Source: CAZKWG01 sp964615375 (lineage in GTDB: Bacteria > Myxococcota_A > UBA796 > CAZKWG01). From it: 64,000 nt of DNA. The position numbers and the translations under genes are program-made. The notes under the pieces are model-generated. The model did no database searches. It worked only from the letters and a program-made list of their open reading frames with translations, and was not told the DNA's origin. The DNA lies in contig CAZTOW010000009.1 of assembly GCA_964615375.1 (NCBI GenBank), positions 186,001 to 250,000 of the forward strand, given 5' to 3'. The stretch's first letter is position 1; each line of letters starts with the position of its first letter. Below, piece after piece: positions 31,931 to 40,611 of this stretch.

Positions 31931-33697
31931 ATGGACCTTCCCCCCATCCTGGACTTCGACGATCCGGTCCTGTACCTGAACGCCGTCCACGACTCCTGCC
32001 CGCCGGCTGAGCGACCGGCGCTGGTGCGGCGGCTGGCGCGCGGGCTGGAGGTGACCCCGGCGCACGTCCGCAACCTGCTGAAGGGGCGGCGCGAGCTGAC
32101 CCTCGCCGCGCTCCCGGGCCTGCGGAGCGCGCTGGACCTGAGCGACAGCGACGCCGACTATCTGCGCCGGATCCTGGAGAAGCACGTCGCCGGCCACGCG
32201 GAGCTGCCCGCGGCGCGCCTGGCCGTCTGGGCGGCGCACCAGACGAAGCACGGGAAGCCCCTGAAGGACATCGGAGCGAAGCTCGGTCGGCCCCTGCGCG
32301 AGGAGAGCGCTCGGGCGCTGCTGGCCGCCGCGGTGGAGACCCTGGGCGAGGAGGCGCCCCCGCCCGACCGGATGGCCCGCGGCGCGATCGTGCCCGTCTC
32401 GGAGGCGGATCTGAGCGCCGCCCGGGAGATCCCGGCCGCGATCCGACGCCTGGGGCCGGGGCTCACGGAGCTGCAGGACCCGGCGGAGTCCATGGACGCG
32501 GCGCGGAGCTGGTCGGGGGTCTTCGGCCTCGTGGGCAGGGCGCTCCTGCACACCCGGCGCGAGGAGCGGGCGATCGACGTCTGGGTGTGGTCGGCGGACG
32601 AGGCGGCGGCCCGGGAGATCGACGCCGCCCGGCGGCGGCTGAAGCAGCGCCTGAAGGCCCTGGCCGAGCGCGGCGCCCACGTCCCGGCGGATCGGCTGCA
32701 CCTCATCACGACGCCCCACCTGACCCTCTCCGAGACCTGGCGGAGCTCGAGGCGTCTGTGGGACGGTGAATCGTGCGCGCCGGCCTTGCAGAGCCGGGTG
32801 GAGGCCGCTAAGAATTCCCCTGAAATGCCCAAGGTCGCGCAGCCATCGCCCGCATTCCTCTACGGAAAGCTCTCGCTGCCGGAGATCTTGTCCGCCTGGA
32901 GGGCAGGCCGCCCACGAGAGCTCCGCTCCGCCGAACACCTGGCTAAGCGGGTCAGGACCGTGAACGCCGCCTATATCAACGATCTCATCTACGGGCGCAA
33001 ACGATTCCAACGCCCCCATGTGTCTTTGGTCGCAGAGATGCTCTCGCTCAGCGGAGACGCCGACGCGGTCGCCTGGCTGGACGGGGTGGCCCGCCTGGGC
33101 GAGCCGCTGAGCCACGCCGAGCGCCTGGGGGTGATGCGTACCTTGCGCGGGATCGCCGCCCAGCATGGGGTCTTCCTGCCGGAGGCCGAGACCGCCAGCA
33201 TGCTCTCGAGCTGGCAGGTCAGCGCCACCTACGCCCTCAGCTTCCTGCCGATGTTCCGCGCCGCCCCGAGCTGGGTGTCGCGCGCGGTCTACGGGCGCAT
33301 GAGCCAGGAAGAGGCGGAGGAGGCGCTGGTCACGCTGCGCAGCCTGGGCCTGCTGAACGCCGAGGGTCAGCGCACACCCGACGCCCCGAGCGCATGCCAC
33401 CTGGAGCACGAGAGCCTCGCGAACGCCGCTTTTCACCTTCAACACCAGCGCGTGCTCCGCCTCTTCGAGGCCGAGCTGGACATGCTCTCGGAGGCCCACG
33501 GCTACTCGGCCTGGCTGCTGGCCCTCCCCGGCGCGCTCTGGGGGCGTCTCCAGGAGATCATGAGGGCCTTCAATGACGAGATCCTCGCCGCGCTCCAAGG
33601 TTCCGACGAGCGGGGCGCGCCCGATCGCGTGCTCCTGAACGCCGCACACTGTGTCCCGCTGTTCGCGCTCCCCAGCCGGGGCCCGCTGCGACGCTGA
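31931..33697 (+). CDS. TIGR02147/DUF4423-like regulator with apparent internal duplication
   Basis: This 588-aa cytoplasmic protein begins DFDDPVLYLNAVHDSCPP and then LEVTPAHVRNLLKGRRELTLAALPGL, resembling the N-terminal helical DNA-binding part of TIGR02147/DUF4423 proteins. After about residue 295 a second, related unit starts (LSLPEILSAWRAGR, NAAYINDLIYGRKRF), including the winged part PSWVSRAVYGRMSQEEAEEALVTLRSLGLLN. Known proteins of this type are usually about 280 residues, so this one is nearly double. The middle (LKALAERGAHVPADRLHLIT) also resembles their end. They are thought to act as transcription regulators in Myxococcota and Fibrobacteres. No strong ribosome site precedes the ATG. 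Confidence 0.65.
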   Translation: MDLPPILDFDDPVLYLNAVHDSCPPAERPALVRRLARGLEVTPAHVRNLLKGRRELTLAALPGLRSALDLSDSDADYLRRILEKHVAGHAELPAARLAVWAAHQTKHGKPLKDIGAKLGRPLREESARALLAAAVETLGEEAPPPDRMARGAIVPVSEADLSAAREIPAAIRRLGPGLTELQDPAESMDAARSWSGVFGLVGRALLHTRREERAIDVWVWSADEAAAREIDAARRRLKQRLKALAERGAHVPADRLHLITTPHLTLSETWRSSRRLWDGESCAPALQSRVEAAKNSPEMPKVAQPSPAFLYGKLSLPEILSAWRAGRPRELRSAEHLAKRVRTVNAAYINDLIYGRKRFQRPHVSLVAEMLSLSGDADAVAWLDGVARLGEPLSHAERLGVMRTLRGIAAQHGVFLPEAETASMLSSWQVSATYALSFLPMFRAAPSWVSRAVYGRMSQEEAEEALVTLRSLGLLNAEGQRTPDAPSACHLEHESLANAAFHLQHQRVLRLFEAELDMLSEAHGYSAWLLALPGALWGRLQEIMRAFNDEILAALQGSDERGAPDRVLLNAAHCVPLFALPSRGPLRR

Positions 33698-33724
33698 CTC
33701 CGCCAGCTACCAGGAGATCCGCTC

Positions 33725-34201
33725 ATGGGCCGCGTCACGCAACCGCTCCCCGTCCTCCTCCTCACCTCGCTGCTGGGCCGCGCGTGGGCGGGGGGGGTAC
33801 ACCTCGGCGACCCCGGCCTCGTGGACCGCCCCACCCCGTCCATCCGCTCCTCCCTGGAGATTCAAGGGGTGGTCAAGGGCCTGAAGCTGGTCCCCCGCCA
33901 CGGGCGCGCCGTCCCGCTGCCGCTGCCCCACCCGCGCGCCCTGGCCGAGGGCCTGTGGGTGCCCGCCGGCGACTGGGCGGCCGTGATCCTGGAGATCGAC
34001 GGCCCGGTCACGATCCACACGCCCGAGGGCGCGCGGAGCCTCTTGCTGGAGACCCTGGAGCTCCCGCTGGTCGAGCCCGAGGGCGCCGCCCCCCGCCGCC
34101 TGCTCCTGGACCTCGCCCTGCCTGAGGACGCCACATCCTTGACCGACGACGCGCTGCTCCGCGCACTTCAGGACGGGGCCCTGCTGGCGGACGCGCCCTG
34201 A
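33725..34201 (+). CDS. exported hypothetical protein
   Basis: This 158-aa protein has a signal peptide (PLPVLLLTSLLGRAWA, cleavage near residue 22) and a body of short beta-strands (SLEIQGVVKGLKLV, WAAVILEIDGPVTIHT). No family is recognised. It begins 27 bp after the regulator gene on the same strand and may be co-transcribed with it. Confidence 0.7.
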   Translation: MGRVTQPLPVLLLTSLLGRAWAGGVHLGDPGLVDRPTPSIRSSLEIQGVVKGLKLVPRHGRAVPLPLPHPRALAEGLWVPAGDWAAVILEIDGPVTIHTPEGARSLLLETLELPLVEPEGAAPRRLLLDLALPEDATSLTDDALLRALQDGALLADAP

Positions 34202-34204
34202 GCC

Positions 34205-34546
34205 TCAGATCTGCTGGGTGAGCCGCTCCCAGCGCAGCTCCCGGCGCTCCGGGCCGGGCTCCAGGTGGCCGTCCACGGTGATGTTCAGCGAGGCGACGCC
34301 CTCGCAGAGCCCCTCCCAGGCGCCGTGTACGCTCACCAGCGCCGCCTGGACCTGACCGAGGAGGACGAGCAGCGGCACGGGGTCGCGCAGCGCGGGCTCG
34401 CACTCCAGGAAGTGGCCGATCTCCTCCTCGATCCGGCGCGCGCCCTGCTCCAGCCGGCGCGTCTCCCGCGTGAGGTTGTGGCGCTCGGCGCCCAGCACCG
34501 TGAGCGCCTCGTCATAGGAGAGCGCGGGCAGGTCGAGATCGTGCAT
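34205..34546 (-). CDS. hypothetical coiled-coil protein
   Basis: This 113-aa protein starts at ATG 34546 with GGGAGG four bases upstream. It has a long charged helix (TRETRRLEQGARRIEEEIGHFL) and a second amphipathic part, with no signal peptide. Its stop is 3 bp from that of the exported protein on the other strand. No family is recognised. Confidence 0.7.
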   Translation of the reverse strand: MHDLDLPALSYDEALTVLGAERHNLTRETRRLEQGARRIEEEIGHFLECEPALRDPVPLLVLLGQVQAALVSVHGAWEGLCEGVASLNITVDGHLEPGPERRELRWERLTQQI

Positions 34547-34668
34547 GATTCCTCCCAGGGTTGACCCGGCAGGGGTAGCCCGGGGGTCGGGCGCGTGGGC
34601 GCGGGACTCCTGTGGGAGTTGTAGGGGCATCGTGGGCACCTCGGGCCCAGGGTGCGCCCGGCTGACCC

Positions 34669-35772
34669 CTACTCCCAGCCCCAGCTCACGTCCTCGCGCT
34701 CGGGCGGCAGGTAGTTGCCGGCGCGGTCCTCGCCGCGGAGGACCTCCAGCACGGGGACGGCCGTGACGTTGATCGCCGCCCAGGTCTGCTCCGGCGTGAG
34801 GTAGCCGCTGCCCTCCTCGCACTCGGGCCAGCCCACATAGACCGGGCACAGCGCGGTGAGGCTGAGGTGGCCGGCGCCCTCGATCCCGCCCAGGCCCTTC
34901 GGGCTCACCGGGAGCGCGTCGAAGGTGGGGGCCAGCACCTCGTCCCAGGAGACGCTGGCGTCCAGGCTGGCGCCCAGGATCCCGACCGGGGCGGAGACGT
35001 CGTCGAGCCCGCCCGCGTCCAGGGCCAGATCGGTGGGGGCGAGGGCGAAGACCGCGAAGACCCTGGCGTCGGCCAGGGAGAGCTCGCCCTCCAGGTCCCC
35101 ACCGAGCCCCTCGTCGATGAGCCCACAGGCGACGCTGTCGCCCTTGTCGCAGAGCGGCGAGAGGGCGACGCCGCGGATCGTGGCCCCCGCGGCCAGCAGC
35201 GCCGTGCTGCCGCCCAGATCGTGCCCGACCGCGGCGTAGCCCGCGGCTGGATCCACGCAGCCGAAGAGCGGATCCCCCTCGGTCGCCGAGAGGGCGGCGA
35301 GCCCGTCGAAGGTGGCGGACAGCTCGCCCGGACGGCGCAGAATGCCCGAGACGAGCTCGGTGAGATCGAGGTCGTCCCGGGTGGATCCGGGGTGGGCGGG
35401 CGCGGCGACCACCCAGCCGTGGGTCGCGAGGCGCTCGGCCAGGAACCAGCTCTGGCCGGGGAGACCGCCCGAGGCGTGGCTCATCACGGCGACCGGGCGG
35501 GGCTCGGCGCAGTCGGGGACCGCGTCGGTGGTGGCCTCGCCCTCGCCCAGCGGCGCGTAGTCGGCCGGCTGCGCGCCGGGCTCGACCGCGGGAGACCACA
35601 GCCAGACCTCCAGCCCCTCGCCGTCCGGGCCCGTCAGCTCCAGCAGGTCGAAGCCCGCGAACCAGGGCCCCGGGATGTCGGGGGGGTTGTAGGCCTCGGG
35701 GAGCGGGGAGCCGGTCTCCTCCACCTCTCGACGGCAGTGGCAGCCCCATGTTACTAACAGGACTAGTAACAT
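34669..35772 (-). CDS. alpha/beta-hydrolase-like lipoprotein
   Basis: This 367-aa lipoprotein (LVLLVTWGC near residue 11) resembles platelet-activating-factor acetylhydrolase/dienelactone-hydrolase types: VAVMSHASGGLPGQSWFLAERLATHGWVVAAPAHPG, then AAVGHDLGGSTALL and a late His in GAGHLSL. The nucleophile elbow reads GHDLGG, with Asp at the usual Ser place. That would fit a dehalogenase-like mechanism or an inactive hydrolase. Its ATG overlaps the stop of the upstream FGE-like gene (TGATG), so they are coupled. Confidence 0.75.
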   Translation of the reverse strand: MLLVLLVTWGCHCRREVEETGSPLPEAYNPPDIPGPWFAGFDLLELTGPDGEGLEVWLWSPAVEPGAQPADYAPLGEGEATTDAVPDCAEPRPVAVMSHASGGLPGQSWFLAERLATHGWVVAAPAHPGSTRDDLDLTELVSGILRRPGELSATFDGLAALSATEGDPLFGCVDPAAGYAAVGHDLGGSTALLAAGATIRGVALSPLCDKGDSVACGLIDEGLGGDLEGELSLADARVFAVFALAPTDLALDAGGLDDVSAPVGILGASLDASVSWDEVLAPTFDALPVSPKGLGGIEGAGHLSLTALCPVYVGWPECEEGSGYLTPEQTWAAINVTAVPVLEVLRGEDRAGNYLPPEREDVSWGWE

Positions 35773-36575
35773 CAGCCCTCCCGGTCCGCGCAGCAGCGGA
35801 AGCCCGTCGAGTAGTCGTGGTAGGTCACGGTGTGGGCGGTGGTGCGGTAGGTGCAGCCGGGGCCGTTGATCTCGGCGTCGGCGTAGAAGCCGCCGCGGAA
35901 GGTCCCGTCCGCGTCGTCCACCCACTCGTGCAGGTTGCCGTGCATGTCGTAGGCCCCCCAGGCGCTGATACAGCCCGGGTTGGCCCCGCCGGCCTCCACC
36001 GTGTTCGCCTGCTGGTTGATGCCGGGGTCGTTCATGTGCTCCCCGTCCCAGATGCCTTCGGAGGTGCCGAAGTAGTCGACGACAGGGTGGCTGCCTTCGT
36101 AGGTGTCGTTGCAGGCGTCGGCGTCGTAGCTGTCGCCGTAGGGCCAGGTCCAGCCCTCGGGGCCCTGGCAACCCAGCAGCCACTCTTCGGACGTACACAG
36201 GCGCTTGCCCGACCGCGCGCAGGCGTCCGCGGCCTCCTCCTCGGAGATGTAGCCCTGGGGCACGAGGCCGTTCGCGGGCACGGCCCGGACGACGCGGTCC
36301 TCGATGGTGTCGTAGGGAGAGGCCGCTGACCAGTCGCCGTCGTCTCCCTGCTCCTCCAGCGCGCCCTCGTAGGCGTCCATGCAGAAGCGCTCGTCCACGT
36401 CCACCATGTCCGCCGGGCAGGGGCCGTCGGTGAGCTCGCCCTCGCCCTCGCCCTCACCTTCCCCCTCACCCTCGCCGAGCGCGTCCCCATCGGGATCGTC
36501 GCCACCGGGCCTGCCCTGGCGCACCGACTCTTCGCGTCGGCAGGCGAGGATGAGGAGGAGGATCCAGTGCTTCAC
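35772..36575 (-). CDS. formylglycine-generating-enzyme-like (SUMF1) lipoprotein
   Basis: This 267-aa protein starts at GTG 36575 (GGTGA nine bases upstream), with lipobox LLLILAC. A Gly-Glu repeat linker follows, then an FGE-sulfatase fold: CMDAYEG, GKRLCTSEEWLLGCQGP, WPYGDSYD, WGAYDMHGNLHEWVDD, FRGGFY and final GFRCC. True FGE activates sulfatases by oxidising Cys, but no sulfatase is nearby and many such lipoproteins are ligand-binding only. It is coupled to the hydrolase-like lipoprotein, so both probably act together at the outer membrane. Confidence 0.85.
   Translation of the reverse strand: MKHWILLLILACRREESVRQGRPGGDDPDGDALGEGEGEGEGEGEGELTDGPCPADMVDVDERFCMDAYEGALEEQGDDGDWSAASPYDTIEDRVVRAVPANGLVPQGYISEEEAADACARSGKRLCTSEEWLLGCQGPEGWTWPYGDSYDADACNDTYEGSHPVVDYFGTSEGIWDGEHMNDPGINQQANTVEAGGANPGCISAWGAYDMHGNLHEWVDDADGTFRGGFYADAEINGPGCTYRTTAHTVTYHDYSTGFRCCADREG
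36434..36479. repeat. Gly-Glu coding microsatellite in the FGE-like gene
   Basis: Hexanucleotide-like units encode about seven Gly-Glu pairs between lipobox and FGE domain, the same linker type as at 2872-2929. Confidence 0.75.
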
Positions 36576-36606
36576 ACGCGGGATATCACCCGGTCCGGGC
36601 CTGACG

Positions 36607-37188
36607 TCAAGCGGCGGGGGCCTCGGGAAGATCGGCGTAGATCTCATCCACGGAGATGGAGATCTCGAGGGAGGGCAGCTCGATCTGCTCGCCAGGGCCG
36701 TGCTCGCTCAACATCCAACGCCCGTCGGGCTGGCGGGCGTAGAGCTCGACCCGGCGAGGCTCGAGGCTGACCAGCAGGTAGTAGCTCAGCGTGGGAACGC
36801 GGCGGTAGTGCGCGAATTTGGCGCCGCGATCCCAGCTCTCGGTCGAGGGGGAGAGCACCTCGACCAGGAGCGAGGGGTTGGTCAGCGCGTTGGCGTCCTG
36901 GGAGGATCGGAGCACCTTGCCGCAGATCACCGTCAGGTCCGGGTAGGTGAACAGGCCCGTGTCTTCAATGTGAATCTTGAGATCAGAATCGTAGGGGCGG
37001 CATGGGTGGCCGCGGAGCGCGGCGCCAACGGCCATCATCAGGTTTGACTTGAGCGCCGAGTGCTCGACGGTCCCCCCCGCCATCGCCCATGCCACGCCAT
37101 GCAGGAATTCATGGCGTAGATCAGTCTCCTTCTCCAGCGCCAGGTAGTCCTGGTAGCTCAGCTCGATCTTGCGCGCGGCCTCACCCAT
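36607..37188 (-). CDS. Uma2 family (DUF820) restriction-endonuclease-like protein
   Basis: This 193-aa protein has the Uma2 pattern: LSYQDYLALEKETDLRHEFLHG, then YDSDLKIHIEDTGLFTYPDLTVICG with the PD-(D/E)xK Asp, LLVEVLSPSTESWDRGAKFAHYRRVP and EIYADLP. The motif set (PDL, EVLSPSTE, RGAKFAHY) looks complete, so nuclease activity is plausible, but the role of the family is unclear; it is expanded in some phyla. GAGAGGTG precedes ATG 37188. It starts a minus-strand run that continues into the FGE-like gene 31 bp downstream. Confidence 0.88.
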   Translation of the reverse strand: MGEAARKIELSYQDYLALEKETDLRHEFLHGVAWAMAGGTVEHSALKSNLMMAVGAALRGHPCRPYDSDLKIHIEDTGLFTYPDLTVICGKVLRSSQDANALTNPSLLVEVLSPSTESWDRGAKFAHYRRVPTLSYYLLVSLEPRRVELYARQPDGRWMLSEHGPGEQIELPSLEISISVDEIYADLPEAPAA

Positions 37189-37221
37189 GGGCACCTCTCC
37201 CTTCATTGTATCGGACCCAGC

Positions 37222-38661
37222 TCACCCCTCGCAGGGCAGGTCCCGCGTGCGGGAGAGCTCCTCGCGGGTCCACCAGTCGCCGGTCCGGGCGCGCTGCTGG
37301 GGCGAGGTGAAGCGGTAGCGCCAGAACACGATGCGCACGGCGTCGGCGCCGCGGGGGACGGCGCGGACGAAGAGGGGCTCGACGGCCTCCGGGCTGTGGC
37401 AGAGGCGCTCCAGCAGGGCGGCGACGAAGCTGGGGACGGCGCGCTCGTGAGAGAGCCCGTAGAACCAGAGCCGGAAGTCCACCCTGGGTTGATGGGGCGC
37501 CACGAAGGGCGGGGGGCGCGCGGGGTCGCCGGGCTTGTAGCGCAGGTCCAGGCTCACCCAGTCGGCGCCGTCGCGCACCTGGAGCTCGGGCTCGACCCGC
37601 TCGGTCGTGATCGCGGCGAAGAGGTGGTAGACGTTGGCCACCCGGAGCTGCTGGGCCACCTCCACCGGGCCCGTGAGCGGGCGGGACTCGGTGAAGTGGT
37701 GGACGGCCCCGGCGGCGGAGAGCAGGAACCAGGCCCCGAGCCCCAGGGCCAGGAGCCCGTCCCGCGACCGGGCGAGCGCGCCAGACAGGCGGAGCCGAAG
37801 CTCCGGCACGCGCGGCCCCGCAGGGAGCCAGCCGCGAAGCCGCACGACGTCTGACTCGTCCAGCAGGAAGACGCAGAGCGCGCCGGTCAGGTGGACGAAG
37901 AAGCCGTAGTTGGCCGTCAGCGTGTCCAGCACCAGGAAGCCCAGGAAGGCGGCCAGCGCCACGAGCCGGGCGCGGCGAGGCCCGAAGATCCCGAAGACCA
38001 GCACGCCCTCGAAGAACAGCGTCCACCAGCTCTCGAAGCGGTGCCAGGCCTCGGGCAGGTGGTGGGCGTACCAGGCCAGCCGCGTGGGGAGGGGCGCGGT
38101 CTCGTAGTAGAGGCTCATCGCGCTGCCGTCCCACCAGTCGCCCAGCGGGCTCTGGGCCTTGGCGATGGCCGACTCGAAGAAGATCTTGAAGAGGAGCAGG
38201 CGCAGGGCGAGGTGGACCAGCGGGCTCTCCCGGTCGCGGGGCAGCAGGGCGCCGAGCAGCAGGCACTCCACCAGCAGGCTGTCCCACTGGAAGCTGAGGA
38301 AGGTGCCGCAGGCCACGGTGTAGCTGAGGTAGAGCGCGGCCGAGAGCCCGAAGCAGAGCCGCGGCAGCAGGCCGCACAGCGCTCCCAGCGCCAGCGCGCC
38401 GCCCGCCCAGCACCCCGCCACCAGCCAGCCGTCGGTCCCGGGCGTGAGCCGCAGCAGGCTGGGGAAGTCCACCCAGCCGAGCCCGCGGGCCTCCACCTTC
38501 TCCAGCAGCTCCGGCAGCGGGAGCAGGCCGCGCTGGCCGATGAGCACGCGGATCTGCGCGCCGAGCGAGGCCCAGGCCACGAGGCTGATGAGCGCCAGCA
38601 GCGCCCCGAACAGGCGCGCGGTGGCGGGGCCGGTGTGGCGCTGCCAGGTGGAGACGTCCAT
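37222..38661 (-). CDS. lipase maturation factor family membrane protein
   Basis: This 479-aa integral membrane protein has about eight hydrophobic helices over residues 15-335 followed by a soluble C-terminal domain. Family signatures include FLSFQWDSLLVE, RLLLFKIFFESAIAK, VLDTLTANYGFF and the C-terminal RVDFRLWFYGL. Eukaryotic LMF1 helps fold lipoprotein lipase in the ER; bacterial relatives are of unknown function. The start is the first ATG in the frame, 31 bp from the divergent membrane-protein gene. Confidence 0.87.
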   Translation of the reverse strand: MDVSTWQRHTGPATARLFGALLALISLVAWASLGAQIRVLIGQRGLLPLPELLEKVEARGLGWVDFPSLLRLTPGTDGWLVAGCWAGGALALGALCGLLPRLCFGLSAALYLSYTVACGTFLSFQWDSLLVECLLLGALLPRDRESPLVHLALRLLLFKIFFESAIAKAQSPLGDWWDGSAMSLYYETAPLPTRLAWYAHHLPEAWHRFESWWTLFFEGVLVFGIFGPRRARLVALAAFLGFLVLDTLTANYGFFVHLTGALCVFLLDESDVVRLRGWLPAGPRVPELRLRLSGALARSRDGLLALGLGAWFLLSAAGAVHHFTESRPLTGPVEVAQQLRVANVYHLFAAITTERVEPELQVRDGADWVSLDLRYKPGDPARPPPFVAPHQPRVDFRLWFYGLSHERAVPSFVAALLERLCHSPEAVEPLFVRAVPRGADAVRIVFWRYRFTSPQQRARTGDWWTREELSRTRDLPCEG

Positions 38662-38692
38662 GGACCGCCCTTATTCAGCTACGCTGCACGCC

Positions 38693-40474
38693 GTGAGCCC
38701 GCGCGACCGCCTCCTGCTCGCCCTGCTGGTCCTGCTTCGGCTGGGGCTGGACGCGCTCCGGCTGCTGGCCGACCCACGCCGGTACTGGAATTTCGAGGAG
38801 GCCTACAACGCCAGCGTGGGCTGGGCGCTCACCCGGACAGGGCTGCTGGGTGAGGCGCTCACCCTCCAGTATCGGGAGTTCTGCGGCGGATGTACGGCGG
38901 TCGCCGCGCTGGGGGCCCCGCTCCTGGCCCTGGGCGACCGCTTCCTGCTGTGGAAGGGGCTCGCGCTGCTGTGGACGGCGGCGACGATGGTCGCGGGCTT
39001 CAAGGCGATGGACCTGAGCGTCGGGCGGGGGGCGGCCTGGGCCTTCGCCCTGCTGATGGCGGTGCCGGCGCTGGGCCCGGCGGATCTGTCGCTGATGCTG
39101 TGGGGGAACCACCAGGAGACGGCGCTCTTCGTGGCCCTGGGCCTGTGGGCGCTGGCGGCGCGGCGCCCGCTGGCGCTGGGGCTGGCGATGGGGCTGGGGG
39201 TGTGGTTCTGCAGGACGGCGCTCTACCCGGCGGTGGTGCTGATCCCGGCGGGCCTGCTGGGGCTCCCGCGGGCGCGAGTGCTGGGAGGGCTGCTGCTGGG
39301 GCTCTCGCCGCTGCTGCTGCCGGCGGCGGGCGGAGACGCGGGCTTCTACCGGATGGAGGCCGCGCTGGGGCAGCCCTGGGGCGAGGTCGTGGAGCGGCTC
39401 ACCACCCTGCTGGACCCGCGCGCGCTGGGGGAACGGCTCTACCTCTCGCTTGGCGGGATGGGCTGGGCGGCGGGGTTGTGGCTGGGGGCGGCGCTGGGGG
39501 CGGGGGCGATGACGCTCGCGGCGCGCCGGGGGCGGCTCCTCCTGCTGTTGCCGCTCTCCTACGCCGCCTTCTACGCCATCTCCCGCTTCCCGCTCTTCCT
39601 CATCCACCCGCGGGCCCAGCTCAACAACAACCGCTACCTGAGCCCCTGGGCCTGGGCGCTCACGCTGCTGGTGGCGGCGGGGGTGGGGCTCCTGTGGGCG
39701 CGGGGGCGGCGGAGGCTGGCGCTGGCGCTGCTGGCGGGGCCGCTGCTGGCCAACGGGGTGGGGCTCGCGCGGGCGCTGCGCTGGCCCGGGGACCTGCGGG
39801 CGCTGGAGCTGAAGGCGAGCCATGAGGCTTACTTCGCCGAGGTGTTGAGCGAGCGCCTGCCCGTGGACACGCTCGCCGCGCTGGAGCCCTCGGACCCACG
39901 AGCGCGGGCCCTGGTCGCGCGCGTGGCCGGGATGCGGCTGGGCGGAGCGCTGCGGGCGGGTCGGCGCTCGGCCGACGAGTCCATCGCGGAGGCCCGCGGG
40001 ATCGGGCTGGAGGCGCTGGCCGGGCTCGGGGTGCGAGCGGTGGAGCCCTGCGCGGACCCTTCCGTGGCGAAGGCGCTGCTGGCGGGCCTGGAGGAGCCGG
40101 AGCGGAGCGCGCTGGCCCGCGGGCTCTCGGTGGCGCTGAGCGCGTGCGAGCGGCGGGACGGTCTACAAGCCAGGGTGGAGTCGCTTCGCGAACCGGAGGG
40201 CTGCCCGCTCTGCCCGGCGGCGGGGCGCCTGCTCTTCCTCGCCTGCGCCGAGCCCTCGGGCGATCTGGTCCTTCAGGGCCGCTGTGTGGCCCGGCGGGCC
40301 AGCGCCTTCCCCGAGCGCGAGGCCCTGCTCTACGGCGCCGGCCTCTGGTTCTGGCGCCCGACCCGCCCCAGCGCCGAGCTGGCGGCGATCACCGCGGGCC
40401 TCGGGGAAGGGGCGGAGCCCTTCCTGGAGGGCTACGCGGATCCGCTGGCGGGTGGGGTGGGGGCGGGGCGGTGA
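38693..40474 (+). CDS. large integral membrane protein, glycosyltransferase-like in layout
   Basis: This 593-aa protein has roughly ten hydrophobic segments up to residue 350 and a soluble Cys-containing C-terminal part with SLREPEGCPLCPAAGRL. The N-terminal region (RYWNFEEAYNASVGWAL) has an acidic pair between the first two helices, as in GT-C glycosyltransferases, but no family motif is certain. GTG 38693 is chosen because the hydrophobic helix begins there; the longer frame overlaps the divergent lipase-maturation gene. It stands alone on this strand. Confidence 0.65.
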   Translation: MSPRDRLLLALLVLLRLGLDALRLLADPRRYWNFEEAYNASVGWALTRTGLLGEALTLQYREFCGGCTAVAALGAPLLALGDRFLLWKGLALLWTAATMVAGFKAMDLSVGRGAAWAFALLMAVPALGPADLSLMLWGNHQETALFVALGLWALAARRPLALGLAMGLGVWFCRTALYPAVVLIPAGLLGLPRARVLGGLLLGLSPLLLPAAGGDAGFYRMEAALGQPWGEVVERLTTLLDPRALGERLYLSLGGMGWAAGLWLGAALGAGAMTLAARRGRLLLLLPLSYAAFYAISRFPLFLIHPRAQLNNNRYLSPWAWALTLLVAAGVGLLWARGRRRLALALLAGPLLANGVGLARALRWPGDLRALELKASHEAYFAEVLSERLPVDTLAALEPSDPRARALVARVAGMRLGGALRAGRRSADESIAEARGIGLEALAGLGVRAVEPCADPSVAKALLAGLEEPERSALARGLSVALSACERRDGLQARVESLREPEGCPLCPAAGRLLFLACAEPSGDLVLQGRCVARRASAFPEREALLYGAGLWFWRPTRPSAELAAITAGLGEGAEPFLEGYADPLAGGVGAGR

Positions 40475-40560
40475 AGGCGCGACAGAGATGTCGCGGGCGC
40501 GGGCGCGGTGGGCGTGGGACCACCCACCAAAGATGTGTTTGCTCATGGGTCGCGCAGGCA

Positions 40561-40576
40561 TGGCACGGAGTTTGCA
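40561..40576 (+). promoter_or_regulatory. sigma-54 (-24/-12) promoter
   Basis: TGGCACGGAGTTTGCA matches the RpoN consensus TGGCACG-N4-TTGCA at every defined base, with the GG and GC elements ten bases apart. It lies 35 bp upstream of the lipoprotein start at 40612, leaving a short leader with GGAGG. An enhancer-binding activator is expected upstream but no site was recognised. Confidence 0.85.
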
Positions 40577-40611
40577 ATGTAGCCGGGCACCCGACAGCCC
40601 TGGAGGTCCCG

